Assembly (NCBI RefSeq): GCF_021018805.1
Contig: NC_086247.1
Coordinates: 821,501 to 885,500, forward strand
Reading direction: 5' to 3'
From: Prinia subflava
Taxonomy: Eukaryota > Chordata > Aves > Passeriformes > Cisticolidae
DNA: 64,000 nt
The translations under genes were made by a program, and so were the position numbers. How positions within the stretch are numbered: the stretch's first letter is position 1; every line of letters starts with the position of its first letter. Of the stretch, positions 33,300-46,190 are shown piece by piece. The notes below the pieces were generated by a model. The model did not search any database and was not told the origin of the DNA. It saw only the letters and a program-made list of their open reading frames with translations.

Positions 33300-35340
33300 T
33301 TCCTCCTCACCTTCCACAACAGAGCTTTCCTCACCCTCCACATGGGATCCATCCCCACCTTCCACGTGGGATCCATCCCCACCTTCCACACGGGATCCAT
33401 CCCCACCTTCCACACGGGAAGGATCCTCACCTTCTACACCAGAGCTTTCCTCACCCTCCACATGGGATCCATCCCCACCTTCCACATGGGATCCATCCCC
33501 ACCTTCCACACGGGATCCATCCCCACCTTCCACATAGGATTGATCCTCACCTTACACATAAAATCCATCCCCATCTTCCACATGGGATTGATCCTCACCT
33601 TCCACATGGGATCTATCCCCACCTTCCACATGGGACCCATCCCCACCTTCCACATAGGATCTACCCCCACCTTCCACATGGGATTGATCCTCAACTTCCA
33701 CACAGGATCCATCAACACCTTCCACACGGGATTGATCCTCACCTTCCACATGGGATCTATCCCCACCTTCCACACTGGACCATTCCTCACCTTCCATACA
33801 GGATTTCTCCTCCACATTGGAGGAGAAATCCTCCTCTCTCCAACCTTCCACATTGGAGCTTTTTTCCTCATCTTCCACACCAGACTCTTCCTCACCTTCT
33901 ACATGGGATTGTCCCTCATCTTCCACACCAGACCCTTCCTCAACTTCTACACAGGAGCCCTTCCTCACCCCCCACATAGTTCTTCCATACTGGACTGTTC
34001 CTCACCTTCCTCACTGGATCATTCCTCACCTCCCTCACCAAATCATTCCTCACCTTCCTCACCGAATCATTCCTCACCTTCCTCACTGGATCATTCCTCA
34101 CTGGATCATTCCTCACTGTCCATGCAGGATCAGTCCCCACCTTCCACACAGGACCATTCCTCACCTTCCACATGGGATTGTTCCTTTTCCTCACTGAACC
34201 TTTCCACACTGGACCATTCCTCACCTTCCATGCTGAACTGCTCCTCACCTTCCACACTGGGGACAACTCCTCACCTTCCACAATGACCATTCCCAACCTT
34301 CCACACCAGATTCTTCCTCACCTTCCAAATGAGACCATTCCTCACCTTTCACACTGAACTGCTCCTCATCTTCCACACTGGGAACAATTCCCCACCTTCC
34401 ACAACGGCCATTCCCAACCTTCCACACCAGATTCTTCCTCACCTTCCACACCAGATTTTTCCTTATCTTCCAAACGGGACCATTCCTCACCTTCCACACC
34501 AGACCCTTCCTCACCTTCTACAACAACCATTCCTCACCTTCCACACCAGAATCTTCCTCACCTTCCAAATGGGACCATTCCTCACATTCCATACCAGGCT
34601 CTTCCTCACCCTCCTCACCAAATCATTTCTCACCTTCCACACTGAACTGCTCCTCACCTTCCACACTGGAGACAATTCCCCACCTTCCACGATGACCATT
34701 CCCAACCTTCCACACCAGATTCTTCCTCACCTTTTATAACAACCATTCCCAACCTTCCACACCAGATTGTTCCCCACCTTCCACAAGGAATCGTTCCTCA
34801 CCTTCCACACTGGACCATTCCTCACCTTCCATGCTGAACTGCTCCTCACCTTCCACACCAAGCTCTTCCTCACCTTCCTCACCAAATCATTCCTCACCTT
34901 CCACACTGGGGACAACTCCTCACCCTCTACAACGACCATTCCCAACCTTCCACACCAGATTATTCCTCACCTTCCACACTGGATCACTCCTCACCTTCCA
35001 CACTGGATCACTCCTCACCTTCCACACTGGATCACTCCTCACCTTCCATGCAGGATCAGTCCCCACCTTCCACATGGGATTGATCCTCACCTTCCATATG
35101 GGATCCATCCCCATCTTCCACAAGGGATCGTTCCTCACCTTCCACACTGGGGACAATTCCTCACCTCCCACAATGACCATTCCCAACCTTCCACACCAGA
35201 ATCTTCCTCACCTTCCAAACGGGATCATTCCTCACCTTCCACACCAGATTCTTCCTCACCTTCCACACAGACCCTTCCTCACCTTCCAGAATGATCATTC
35301 CCAACCTTCCACACTGGACCAACCCTTCCTCACTTTCCCA
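33300..35340 (+). repeat. 2-kb 24-bp minisatellite (about 85 units)
   Basis: Unit close to TCACCTTCCACACTGGATCC with four further bases (24 in all), with sub-blocks: GGATCCATCCCCACC variants in the left third, GGACCATTCCTCACC variants on the right. As the period is 8 codons and the unit has no stop, all three plus frames and two minus frames stay open for hundreds of codons (up to 373). The encoded peptides are plain Pro/His/Leu/Ser or Lys/Val/Trp repeats with no start or exon context. I read it as non-coding satellite DNA. Confidence 0.95.
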
Positions 35341-36574
35341 CCCAACCCTTTCCCACAGACTCCAAAAAAATCTCATGGAGCAATCAATCCATGGACAAAG
35401 CCACCCATCAACGCTCCAGAAGCAAACAGGAATTCATCGTCAGATTCCGTGCAAGAATTCCGGGCTAAATTCCTCTTGTCTGAGGCTCGAATCAACTCCA
35501 CACCAACCTACACCAGATTTTGTTCCCTGCCACATCAAAATTCCTCCTCCTACTCCACGCTGTTTATTTTGGCTTCCCAGCCAGCCCATTGGCTGCACGG
35601 CATGGACTGCATTCCCATCACCATCGGAAAGAAACGTGTCTTATCCGTGATAAAACTTGGATACAAGGAGCAGAATTCCTTCAAAACACCTCTCAAATTT
35701 TAAGTTCTTACGTGGAAGGATTGTGTTGTGTTTTTCCTCGAGGAAAAAGGGATGGATATCCATGGATTGGAGTCACTTTTCCAACAGCCGGGGAAATGGA
35801 TATTCAGATTTGTAATGGGATCTTCAAGGTCCCTCCCAACCCAAACCATTCCATGATTCCGTGAATTGCAGCTGAGACTGAGCTCTCCAATCCCCACTTT
35901 GAAGGTTCCTCACCCAGCAGGGACAGCGCCTCAAACCACCCACAAGACTCCCGGAGGATTCCCACCCAAGATTGATGGAAGATTTTATCATTTCCTCCCG
36001 ATTTGACACAACCTGGACCCGTTCTGCTCCAGCAGAAGGAAGATCACGGGATATCCTTGGCACAGCTCCTGTTTTCCCCACGTTCTTCCCGAATCCCACA
36101 CCCCGAATTTTCCCTCCGGCCTCTTGTTCACGACTCACAGCAGCCAAAAACCTCCAAGCTAAAATTACCAGGAATTAATGCAGGGGATTTTTTTTATTTT
36201 ATTTTTTTTCCCCATGGATTAACAGCTACCAGCAGTCTCCCAGCGTGAGGGTTAATTCCCACCGGGATACAGCGGAGCTGGATCAACAATCCAGCACCTG
36301 AAAGACGCAGCAAGGTACCAGTGGCACAAAGGAGATGCAAATAAATTTGAATATCCGAGCATCAAAAGACTCCACGAGATTCCCGGAGTATGAAAACATC
36401 TTTTCCCTGTGAGGTGCTGAAGGAATGGCAGCGGGAGCGATGGGAGTGGGAGGACAGGAGAATGGGGAGAAAAAAAAAAAGAAAAAGACAAAAAAAGTGT
36501 GACTGTAGCAGGAGCTCGACAGTTGGAGAAATTCCAAGGGAACGGCAGAGCTCGGGCACGAGGAAAACGAGTCG
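35341..36574. other. Non-coding DNA with a CR1 tail scrap
   Basis: A CR1 3' end ('CCTCCCAACCCAAACCATTC') lies at 35820-35865, plus strand. A T/A-rich stretch lies at 36188-36212 and an A-run at 36470-36480. No exon. Confidence 0.45.
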
Positions 36575-36845
36575 GGAAGATGCTGACGGGATGTCGGAGC
36601 CAGGTGGGGGTTGGGATCTGCTCCCAGGGAATGAAGATGAGAGGAAACAGCCTCAAGCGGTGCCAGCGGAGGTTTAGGCTGGATTTTGGGAATATTCAGG
36701 CTGTCCAATCCTGGCCCAGAGGTGGAGGGATCCCATCCCTGGAGGGATTTTACATCCCTGTGGATGTGGCGCTTCGGGGACGTGGCCAGCGGTGGCCTTA
36801 GCGGTGCCGAAGGATTGGTTGGACTCCTTGAGCGTGGAAATCTTT
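36575..36845 (+). mobile_element. CR1 LINE, older subfamily fragment
   Basis: 'CAGGTGGGGGTTGGGATCTG', 'AGGTTTAGGCTGGATTTTGG' and 'GTGGATGTGGCGCTTCGGGG' are the classic avian CR1 3' wording. The last part before the tail ('GGTTGGACTCCTTGAG') is present. Confidence 0.84.
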
Positions 36846-37599
36846 CCCAATCTCAACAATTCTAGAAGAGATATTCAGGCACCTGATACGAGACAATTCC
36901 AACAGGGAACGACCAAAAAACGATGAGGGGAGGAGGAGGAAACTCAAAAGTTGATCGCAAGGGAAGGGGACAGAGCTTCTGGCACAGAAAAATGAGGAGC
37001 AGCTCCATGGAAACACCTGTGGATGGAGTTCACACATCCCTGCAGCTCCACCGGACTCCAGGAGCTCCGTGAAAAGCAGCCTGGAAGGATATTTTTATTC
37101 TGCAGCTTTCCTGACAGGATTCCGAGCCTCTCCTCGCGGGGACGAAGGAGGTTCTGCCGGAGCCGCGAAGGAGGACGCGGAAGGTGTGAAAAAAGCAAGC
37201 GAGGAGAAATGGAGCAGAAGGAAAACGTGAGAAGCAAAGGCGGGAGGGGGCAAATTTTCCGGCAAATCCCACAAGGCTTCTCAATAAATTTCTCAGCCCT
37301 TCCAGGCCTGTTAAAAAGTCAGGGATAGCCGGGAAAATCCTGGTTTAGTGGCAGTGTATTCCACAGGCAGGAGAAGAACCAAGGCGTGAGTAGAACGCTC
37401 TGGTTGAAGGCCTTGGAAGAGGAAAGATGAGGAGAAGAAAAAAAAAACCCTTCCAAAATCCCCCCAAAATAAGGCAGAACGAGGTCTTCAAGGAGATGGA
37501 GCCCAGGAATGATGAGGAGTCAAAAAAAATGGAATAATTGGTTGGGATTTTTAATGTCTTGCTGGAGCATGGCTGAACCAACTACCTCCAGAAATAAAT
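36846..37599. other. Non-coding DNA, no gene seen
   Basis: No recognised repeat. The 97-101 codon frames near 37000-37300 are reciprocal shadows of each other. Confidence 0.4.
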
Positions 37600-38030
37600 T
37601 TCATGGAATGGTTTGGGTGGGAAGAGACCTTCGGGATCATCCAGTCCCACCCCCTGCCACGGGCAGGGACACTTTCCTCAATCCCAGATTGCTCCAGCTT
37701 GGCCTTGGACACTACTAGGGGTGGGGTGGCCACAGATTCTCCTGGAATTCCATCCCAGCCCCTCACAACCCTCACAGACAGAAATTCCTTCCCAGTATTC
37801 CACCCATCCCTGCCCTCTGGCAGTGGGAAGAGATTCCCTGTATCCTGTGTCTCCATCCCTTGTCCCAAGTCCCTCTCCAGCTCTCCTGGAGACCCTTTAG
37901 GCACTGGAAGGGGCTCTGAGATTTCCTTGGAGCCTTTTCCTGCCCAGGCTGGACATTCCCAGCTCTCCCAGCCTCTCTCCAACCCCTGGAGCATCTCCTG
38001 GATTTGCTCCAACAGATCCAAGTCTGCCTG
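37600..38030 (-). mobile_element. CR1 LINE, 3' fragment
   Basis: From 'TTCATGGAATGGTTTGGGTG' to 'GATTTGCTCCAACAGATCC'. Nearly as long as the copy at 4673. Confidence 0.87.
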
Positions 38031-38813
38031 AAACAAACAGCAAAGGAAAGGAGGAGGAGCAGGTGACTGGCGAAGACAGACACGATAAATAAGATTTTTG
38101 TCTCATCCCATTTAAATCAGGTGCCCTGGAAGTCATCATGGAGCTGTCAGGATGATTAATCCCTATTTTTCCACCGCCAGGAAAATGCAGGGAATGATTG
38201 CTGGGCTGGTGAGTGGGAAAAGCCAAGGGAAGAGGAGCCGGGTGCGTGTGGGAGAGAAGCACTCTGGAGGCAGCTGGGATGAGGAGCTGACTCAAAACTT
38301 TGGGATTTGCAGTTGGAGCCGCAGACGGGAGCTGAAAACGTAGGAGAAACTCTTGTGGGATAATCGGGCTGTGAAACAAGGGAATACCTGCGGCACCAGT
38401 CGAGTCAGGAGCTCCACTTTGCATAAGGAATATTTAAATAAGGATTTTCCCAGTCTTCAGGGCTCAAAGCAGAGTTTTAAACCAGTTTGGGGAGGTTTAA
38501 GCGCCGGGAACTCAGTTCTCCCAAGGAAGAATATTCTGGAAAAGAAGTCGGGATGGTCTTGGGTGCTCATGAAAGGGATCCTTAAAATAAAATATTTTGG
38601 GGAATTCTGACAGTGCTGGGGCTACTCTATAGCAAAGAGCCCATTTCCATCACCCACACTCCATCCAAAACAGAATTATTCCCTGCTTTAAGGCAAATAA
38701 TTTGATTTTAAGAGTAAAAATTATTCCATCCTCATATTACCAGGCTTTCCCAACTTATAGCACCCCAAAACGAAGGGGTGAGAATCACGGAAAGATTCCC
38801 AAAGCCACGGAAT
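38031..38813. other. Non-coding DNA, no gene seen
   Basis: Nothing recognised. Confidence 0.4.
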
Positions 38814-38960
38814 CAAAATCATGGAATAACCTGAGCTATTCCACAAGGATTGTTGAGTCCTGCACAGGACAGCCCCCAGAATCTCACCACATCCTAGAGA
38901 GCCATTTCCAAAGGTTTCTTGGACCCGGAGGCCAAACTCCACCACTCTGGAGAACAAAAC
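38814..38960 (-). mobile_element. CR1 LINE, second subfamily, 3' fragment
   Basis: 'AATCATGGAATAACCTGAGC' followed by 'GTCCTGCACAGGACAGCCCC' is the 3' pattern of a different CR1 subfamily, related to the start of the pair at 23463/25411. Confidence 0.65.
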
Positions 38961-40269
38961 AGGAGAGAAACCACCACGGAACGGGAAGAGTTTCATCCAG
39001 CCCACCCACCACCCACATCTTGGAAGCTGTGGATCGGAAAAACAGGGAATTACAGCTGGGCAAACGATTCGTTTTTTGTATCGCCATTTTTGGAATGACA
39101 ACACCGGGAATTGTTTAGCTGTCAATGACAAGAGCTTGTAGCAATTAGGATCTGTTTTCATTCCGCAGGAAGAACAAATGACCCAAATCCCAACTCCCAC
39201 ACCCTCTCCGAAAGGGTGAGGTGACCAAACCCTCCTCCTGAACCTCCTTCCCTTTGAATTCCAGCCTCCCCAGCCCTCTGTGAGAGCTCCTTTCCCAATA
39301 ATAGGTGCCTGGAACAAAGCAGCTGAAAGCTTTGATTATCCCAGCGATGCCTTCCGCCAGCAAATCAGGCTCGTGGCCCCGTGGGAGAGCAAAAAAATTC
39401 CCCTCCTTATCCGTGTCACCCTCGCGACGGAGCCGCCAAGGGAAAAATAGGGCAGGGGAAACGCAGGGATCCCTTTGAAAGACCGCAGGAAAAGCAGGTA
39501 ACCAGGTTAAAAGGATGCTACGTCATGGAATTTTTACGGATGAGAAGGGAATTTGGCGGATTTAACGCGATTCCCGAGGGTTCGCTGAGTCACGGCGGCG
39601 GGGGGGGTGCTTTTCGTGGAAAGTCTTCCTCACCTGGAAAGATTCAAAGAACCCCAAATGCCTCCTGAGTTGAACTGAGTTTGCCCTCCTGGAGAAGCTG
39701 CTCAAACCAGCAGGTCCTGTGTGCACAAAGCCTTTCATCCCGCTAATTCCACCCTCGGAGAAGTTTGGGAGCCCGTCCCAAAACGACAAAGCCAAGCAGG
39801 GCCCTTGAACCCGAGCAGCGAGGCCGGGAGATAAGGCGGGAATCAGCCAGCCCTGCAATTTGCCGGCTGATTAAATCCCTGGAGCGGCGGGGAAATTAGG
39901 GAAATCATCCCCCCAGACGCTTGAAGGAACCACCGGCTGCCTCGCGGGATAAACGATCCCATCCCAGAGTTTGGGGGATGGCGGTGGTGGTTTGGGCAGG
40001 GATGAGACGCTCCTGGGGCCTGCTCGGCCTGTCTGGCGCGGGGACGGGTTTCGGGCGGCGCGGGCGACTCATCCCAAAGAACATTTACCACCGCAAACCG
40101 TCCGAAAAGTTGTTTGTTCAAAAGTCTGGAGTGCTTGGGACGTTCTCCAAGCACGCCAAGAGTCCGTGGAGAAGGTCCACAGCGGGCTGGGCCTCGGCCA
40201 TGTTGGGAGAGGGGCCTGGTCTCGTTACCCGGCAGAATCCTCCTTCCAAAGTGGCACCAGGAAAGAATT
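38961..40269. other. Non-coding DNA, no gene seen
   Basis: A G-run lies near 39600. The stretch 39960-40100 is CpG-rich, but no promoter or exon could be defined. Confidence 0.4.
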
Positions 40270-40665
40270 CCAGAATGTTTTGGGTCGGAAAAGACCTTCA
40301 AGAGCATCCAGTTCCAACTCCCTGCCTTGGACAACGTTCGCTATCTCAGGTTGCTCCAAGCTTCAAATCCAACCTGGCCTTGGATACTTCCAGGGATGAG
40401 GCAGCCACAGATTCTCTGGGAATTCCATTCCAGCCCCTCACCACCCTCACGGGGAAGAATTCCCTTCCAATATCTGAGCTATCCCTGCCCTCTGGCAGTG
40501 GGAAGCCATTCCCTGTGTCCTGTCCCTCCATCCCTTGTCCCAAGTCCCTCTCCAGCTCTTCTGGAGCCCCTTTAGGCACTGGAAGGAGCTCCAAGGTGTC
40601 GCTGGAGCCTTCTCATCTCCAGGCTGGACATTCCCAGCCTTTCCCAGCCTGTACCAATACAATCC
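40270..40665 (-). mobile_element. CR1 LINE, 3' fragment
   Basis: From 'AGAATGTTTTGGGTCGGAAA' to 'CATCTCCAGGCTGGACATTC'. Confidence 0.86.
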
Positions 40666-42117
40666 AATGTTTTGAGGGGAAGGAAAATCAATCCCAACCC
40701 TCAAGGCCTTTCCTACTGAGACCCTTTAAACCCAAACATTCAAGCAGAAACTCATCAAGAACCACCCAATACCCCAGCTCAGAAACTGAGGAAAAGATTC
40801 CTGGATCACGCGGCATTCCAGGCCCACAGAGACACATCCCAGGAGCCCAACTCCAATCCTGAGGAAAAAACCTCTTTCAACTGCCTGGGCAACAAATTTC
40901 CAGCGAGGAATAGAACTTGCCAGACATTGCCACGCTCCAAGGGCGTTTCCAGTCCTCAAGGAATGCCTTGGTTGGGTTCTTCACCCCGCAGTGCCCACCC
41001 GGCTCAATTCCGCTTTTCCAGACACGGATTCCTCGGAGCGACGTCGGAGCCGGAGGGAATCTCATCTGCCAATCTCAAAACCAGTGACCCGTGCTCTTGG
41101 AAGCTACGGTTGAAAAGTGCAGCTAAAAATGAGGGAAGATGACGGGGAGAGCAGGAAAATTCCTTAAACATCAAGATTTGGGGGTTGTTTTGGGTTTTGA
41201 GGGTGTTTTTAGCACGGTTGTAATTTACTCTTCACAGGCTGACAAATGCCACTTGCACCCAGGCGAGGGTGAGACAGAAATTTGGGATAAAAAAGCTCCG
41301 ATTTGAGGTGGGGAAGGAGGAGACATCTCCTAAATCAGGGTCCCGATGAGATCCGCCCACTCCTCCCTTTCTCTCCTTCGAAACGCGACAAAATAAATCC
41401 CTGCTGGCTTTAAATAGAAATCAAATTAACCATGAACAGCCAAAGCAACTCTGTGATGGTCCAGCCATCGCTGGGTGTGCTCAGAAATCTTTTTATGAAA
41501 CATTTTCCTCCCTCCTTGCACAACGAGCAAATTGAAGCAACAAATCAATACCGAGAGAGCTCCAAAACCCAAATCTTATTCCAGCTGCATTAGAGACGTT
41601 CTTGGAGCTTTGCTCGTGAAGGGCTGAATATTTTCAATTATTCTCCCTCCTCCTCCAGCTGACAGAAAAGTTCCTGAGTCAGATGTGGGAAAAAACCCAA
41701 ATCTGCTCTGAATATTTTCACCCTCCGGAGCAGTTTAAGGTCTTTTTAAGGGATAAAAGGGGATTTGTCAAGGGGAAGTGAACCTAAAACTGGGAAAGGA
41801 GTAAGTGCAACACACGGAGCAGGCTGGAAGAGTTCCCGTGTTAAGTCGAGGAATGGGGAAAACAAGGCATTCCTTGGAAATACATTTTGGTGGATTAAAG
41901 GGTTGGAAGCTCAACTGGAGCTTCTCCCTCTGATTTAGAAGACAAGGAGAGATCCCACCCCCTTTGTCATTCCCATTTCCTCGTCCTTGGATTTTTAACT
42001 GGCCTTCTTCTGATCTCCTGCATCAAATGGATTCTGTGTTAAGGCCTCGTTATCGCTCCCAGCCAAAAATATTCCCGAGTCTCTCCGAGCCAAGCCCTTC
42101 CCAGCAGGAATTTTCCC
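40666..42117. other. Non-coding DNA, repeat-poor interval
   Basis: 41100-41800 lacks both CR1 and the GGAATTCC texture and is AT-leaning. It could hold a conserved non-coding element but shows no frame or splice pattern. Confidence 0.4.
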
Positions 42118-42305
42118 AAAATCCAGCCTAAACCTCCCCTGCCATGGTTTGGGTTTCCTCTCGTCCTGTCCTTTGCTCCCTGGGAGCAGATCCCAACCTC
42201 CATCCACCTCCAATGTCCCATTGGCATCTTCCCAAATGTTCTCCTCGTGCCCAAGTTCTACTTGGAATTTCTCCAGGGTCTGGAGCTCCTGCTACAGCCA
42301 CATTT
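42118..42305 (-). mobile_element. CR1 LINE, older subfamily fragment
   Basis: Reverse-oriented counterpart of the copy at 36575: 'CCAGCCTAAACCTCCCCTGC' and 'TGGGAGCAGATCCCAACCTC'. Confidence 0.8.
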
Positions 42306-43257
42306 TTGTCCTTTCTTTTTTTCCCCCCATTCTTCTGCCCTTCCCCTCCCATTATTCCCACTCCCATTCCTTTGTTATCTCGCAGGGAAAAGATGGGATA
42401 AAAGATATTCCCAGGCAAATTTTGTTGAAAATACAAAGGTTCATCCATGGAGAAGGATTCCCCAAAAAAATCTGTTCTGGGGAATCCTCAGGCCATCTCT
42501 GTGACATCACATCCTGCCTGTTCCCTTGTCCTTCAGATGTCCGGGATGAACGACAGAACCTCTCCCAGTCCAGAGCTTTCCCTTGGAATTCAGGGATCTA
42601 CGAAGGAGTCGAAGCGCGAGGTACAAGATCCTCAAATCACAGAACGGGGGTTTTTTGGTGAGTTGAAACCTTGCCCCAAGGTAAATAAAAAAATAAAAAA
42701 ATAAATTTTCCTCATTAAAAAAAGGGATTTTTACGTGTTTATCTGACTACAGAAAAATATTATCCACTATTCCAGAAACTCCAAACAAGACTCTTCCTTA
42801 AAAAGCCTGTCTGGTCCAAATCCATAAACTCATTCATTCCCGCCCTTCCTACCCCAAACACCTCAAAGGCTTCCCTAATTCCACGACTTTCCAGGAACAA
42901 CAATTCCTAAAAAAACCCACAGAGGTGACACCAAATCTCCAGGATTTAAGTTTGGCCGGAATATTTTCCCATTCTTCACAAACAGGGATTTAGGAACTCG
43001 GCTGCCACTGGGGAACTGAAGCACCCGCCCGCGTTTTCCTCACAACCGTTCCAAACTTCCCTGTTTTTTCCGGAGTCTGCACTTCATTCCCGATCACAAT
43101 CAAAGAGCCTCCACGTCCCTCTCCATGCACGCAACCTCCATGCGTAGCCCGGAGCATCCTCGGCCTCCTTCACATCCAGTTTTCTTCTCCCGAGTTTCTG
43201 TCCCTTTGGATTAATTCCGCAGTTATTGGGTCTTTTCCCCCCCACGACGTTTCTGCA
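42306..43257. other. Non-coding DNA, no gene seen
   Basis: Short AAATAAAAAAATAAA run at 42680-42705. No exon. Confidence 0.4.
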
Positions 43258-43512
43258 CCGAGGTCGGAGCCGGGTGAGGGTCGGGATTTTCTCCTGAGGG
43301 AACGAGGGGACAGGAGCAAGTGGCCTCAAGTGGCATCAGGAGAGGCTGAGGTGGGATAATTTGGGAGAATCCTGGAAAGGGCTGTCCAGGAGGGACCCAA
43401 AATCCCCGTGGATGTGACACTTGGGGACACGGCCACAGTGGTGACCTTGGAAGTGTTGGGCTCCACCTTAAAGCTCCTTCCCAACCTAAACAATTCCACG
43501 ATTCTATTTTTC
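43258..43512 (+). mobile_element. CR1 LINE, older subfamily fragment with 3' end
   Basis: 'GAGGTCGGAGCCGGGTGAGG', 'GGATGTGACACTTGGGGACA' and the end 'CCCAACCTAAACAATTCCAC' then 'GATTCTAT'. About 195 bases further on an opposite copy begins, giving another tail-to-tail pair. Confidence 0.84.
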
Positions 43513-43706
43513 ACCTACACAGGTCCCAAGTAATTTATTCCTCATTCCTCTTTCTTCTTTTCCTTCCCAATCCCTGTTTTTCGACAGTGTTTTCCGGGTT
43601 TCTGTAGACCCCTTGGACATCTGTGCCCTTCCATTCCCGCTCTAAATCCTGCCTGAGTCAGAATTCCGTGGAGCTTTAAGTTCTCCTGTTTAAGTTCGCG
43701 AAGTTG

Positions 43707-44015
43707 TGGAATGGGTTGGGTTGGAAGGGATTGGATCAAAGCCCATCCCGTTCCAACCAATCCCAAGTTGCTCCAAGCCCTGTCCAAGCTGGCTTTGGAC
43801 ACTTCCAAGGATGGGGCCGCCACAGATTCTCTGGGAATTCCATCCCAGCCCCTCAAAGCGAAGAATTCCCTCCCAATATCCCACCTAACCAGTGGGAAGC
43901 CATTCCCTGTGTCCTGCCCCTTCATCCCTTATCCCAACTCCCCCTCCAGCTCTCCTGGAGCTCCTTTAGGCGCTGGAAGAAGCTCCAAGATCTCCCCAGG
44001 GCATTCCTGAGGGTG
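43707..44015 (-). mobile_element. CR1 LINE, 3' fragment
   Basis: From 'TGGAATGGGTTGGGTTGG' to 'AGATCTCCCCAGGGCATTCC'. Confidence 0.85.
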
Positions 44016-45075
44016 AAAATGATTTCTGCCACCCAGGAAAATCCGACATGAATCAGGAAAAGAGCAGCGAGACGCTTGGATCAGGGAATGTGGGTGGAAG
44101 GAGATCTGTGAGTCACCGAAAACCTTTTAACTGCTGCCACGGGCAGGTTTGTACCCTCTGAAATTCCCTTTTCCAAGTTCTCCCGAACAAAAACAACGGC
44201 AGGAAAACCGTTCCCGGCACTCAAATATCCAATACGCTGCCCCAGGCTTGCAGTTTTCCAAATTTAGGAGCCTTCCACGTTCCACTGGAGGGAAAGGGAA
44301 CAAAGAATGGAATCGGGATTCCCGGCTTTGTAGTGGGATTTGGCACAAGGAGGGGACAACTCTTAAACTCAGCCAATTTATCCCTAAAAAACCTCCTTTT
44401 CTCCAGGATTAGACACCCCCAGCTGCTCCTGGTGTTCCAGACCTTTCCTTAAATTCATTCCCATCCCTGGGCACGCTCCAGCCCCTCAATATCCTTGGGA
44501 TGATCCCGGGATTTGAGATTCCTCAGCATAGTGGGAGCGTCCCTTCCCTGATCCAGATATTCCCACAAAATTATCCCACAAAAAGCTGCTTTTTCCACAG
44601 TTAAAAGCCTTTAAGGAAGATATTTGCACGTGCCAGGAGTATCCCGATTTTTCTCTGATCCCTACTGCCCAAAGGACGGCCACCTCAGAATTCCAAAGGC
44701 CACCAACCCCTCCGTGGGCTGATAAGGCCCTTAATGAGCTGATAAGACCCTTAATGAGCTGATAAGGCCGAGGCAATGCCCCAGGAAGAACACACGGAAT
44801 GAAGCAAATCCCACCTGTGGCTTCAAAGCCTGGATCGGGATTTTCCTACGCGGAAAAAGCGTCGGGATCTGCTGCCAAACCTGCTCCTCCTGCGCACCCA
44901 GCTCGGCTTTTCCCAAGGGTTCGCGTTAATTCCCTGTTTGGAGCTTCCCAAAAAAACACTTTGGGGGACTCCGGAGGTGATAAATTAAGAGCTGTTTTCC
45001 TCCCTGTGTTATTCCCATGGGTTTTCCCACAAAAAAAATCTTTCCCAACCTCGTTCTGCGCTCCGAGCATTACAA
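44016..45075. other. Non-coding DNA with a small GATA-motif repeat
   Basis: No exon. A 20-bp unit is repeated at 44719-44769 (separate entry). Confidence 0.45.
44719..44769 (+). repeat. 20-bp tandem repeat with three GATA motifs
   Basis: Unit CTGATAAGGCCCTTAATGAG occurs two and a half times, giving three CTGATAAG (WGATAR-type) motifs at exact 20-base spacing. Confidence 0.85.
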
Positions 45076-45240
45076 TGAATTCCCAGAAAAGCTGTGGCTG
45101 CTCCATCTCTGGAATTGTCCAAGGCCAGTCTGGATGGAGCTTGGAGCCCCCTGGGATGGTGGAAGTTGTCCCTACCCACGGAAGGGGGGTTGGGAATTAT
45201 TTTTAAGGTCCCTTTCCAACCCAACCCATTCTTTGATCTT
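45076..45240 (+). mobile_element. CR1 LINE, short 3' fragment
   Basis: 'GAATTCCCAGAAAAGCTGTG' to 'CTTTCCAACCCAACCCATTC'. Confidence 0.84.
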
Positions 45241-45984
45241 GTTCCCACTTCCATCCTGATAAAAATCCCTTTCCGTGCCCCTCCCAGCCGAGGGAAAAAA
45301 AGGAGGAATTGTTCAGGTGAGCTGGAGTGTGACAGAACAGGAATTATTCCAGTCTGACTTATCGGGGTTTGGAGAGTTCTGGGCACAGGATTTTCCTCAA
45401 TTAAAAAAAAAAACAACAAAAAAAAACCAACAAAAAAACCAACTCAGGAGCTTCCTGTTAAAACAGAAAATTCCCAGATGGAAAATGTGTTCTCTGGAAC
45501 ACTGTGGGCTTTTGGTTATTTTTTTTTTTTTTTGGGAGCAGCACCCACTTCCAAACAGAAAATCCCTGACGTGGAACAGGATGGAGTCCTCAAGGTGACA
45601 TTCAGGAGATGTTTGAGAGGCAGGAGAAGAAAGAGAGAAAAGAAAAAAGATTCCTAAAAGGATGGATTCGTTTGGAATTTTCTCCTTCCTGGCACCTCTG
45701 ACAGATCCGACGGCACCTCCCAGAAAGGGTGGGAATAGGGAAGGGAACGGTCTCAGCCCCTTGGGAGAAGCAGAGGTTGCAATGAAAACCAATTTAATGT
45801 GGAATTAATGGAAAATAAAGAGGCTTTTCCACGTTTTTGTTGCCCGGCCGCTCCATTTAATCCAGACACACTTAATTAGGGACACACCAATCCCGAGGGA
45901 AGCCGCTCCCGGCCTGGCACCATCCCCACAGGAATCAGCAACCCAAGACCTCCAACCCAGCAGGATTCCTGATTCGTTCGGACT
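45241..45984. other. Non-coding DNA with homopolymer runs
   Basis: A/C-rich run at 45403-45440 and a T-run at about 45518-45533. No exon. Confidence 0.4.
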
Positions 45985-46190
45985 GGATTTAAGGAAGGAG
46001 TTTATTACAGTGAGGGGTTGGAATGGAATTCCCAGAGAATTCCACGGCGTCCCCATCCCTGGAAGTGTCCCAAGGCCAGGCTGGGCAGGGTTTGGAGCAA
46101 CCTGGGATAGGGGAAGGTGTCCCTGCCCATGGCAGGAGTTGGAATGAGATGATTTTTAATCCAACCCCTTCCATGACTCCATGATTAAGA
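45985..46190 (+). mobile_element. CR1 LINE, short 3' fragment
   Basis: 'GGTTGGAATGGAATTCCCAG' to 'CCATGACTCCATGATT'. A few internal bases before the tail are deleted. Confidence 0.83.

Noticed and set aside
33113..34286. 373- and 288-codon plus-strand frames in the 24-bp array as a repetitive protein gene
   Set aside because: The period is eight codons with no stop in any plus frame, so openness is automatic. There is no start context, exon border or codon bias.
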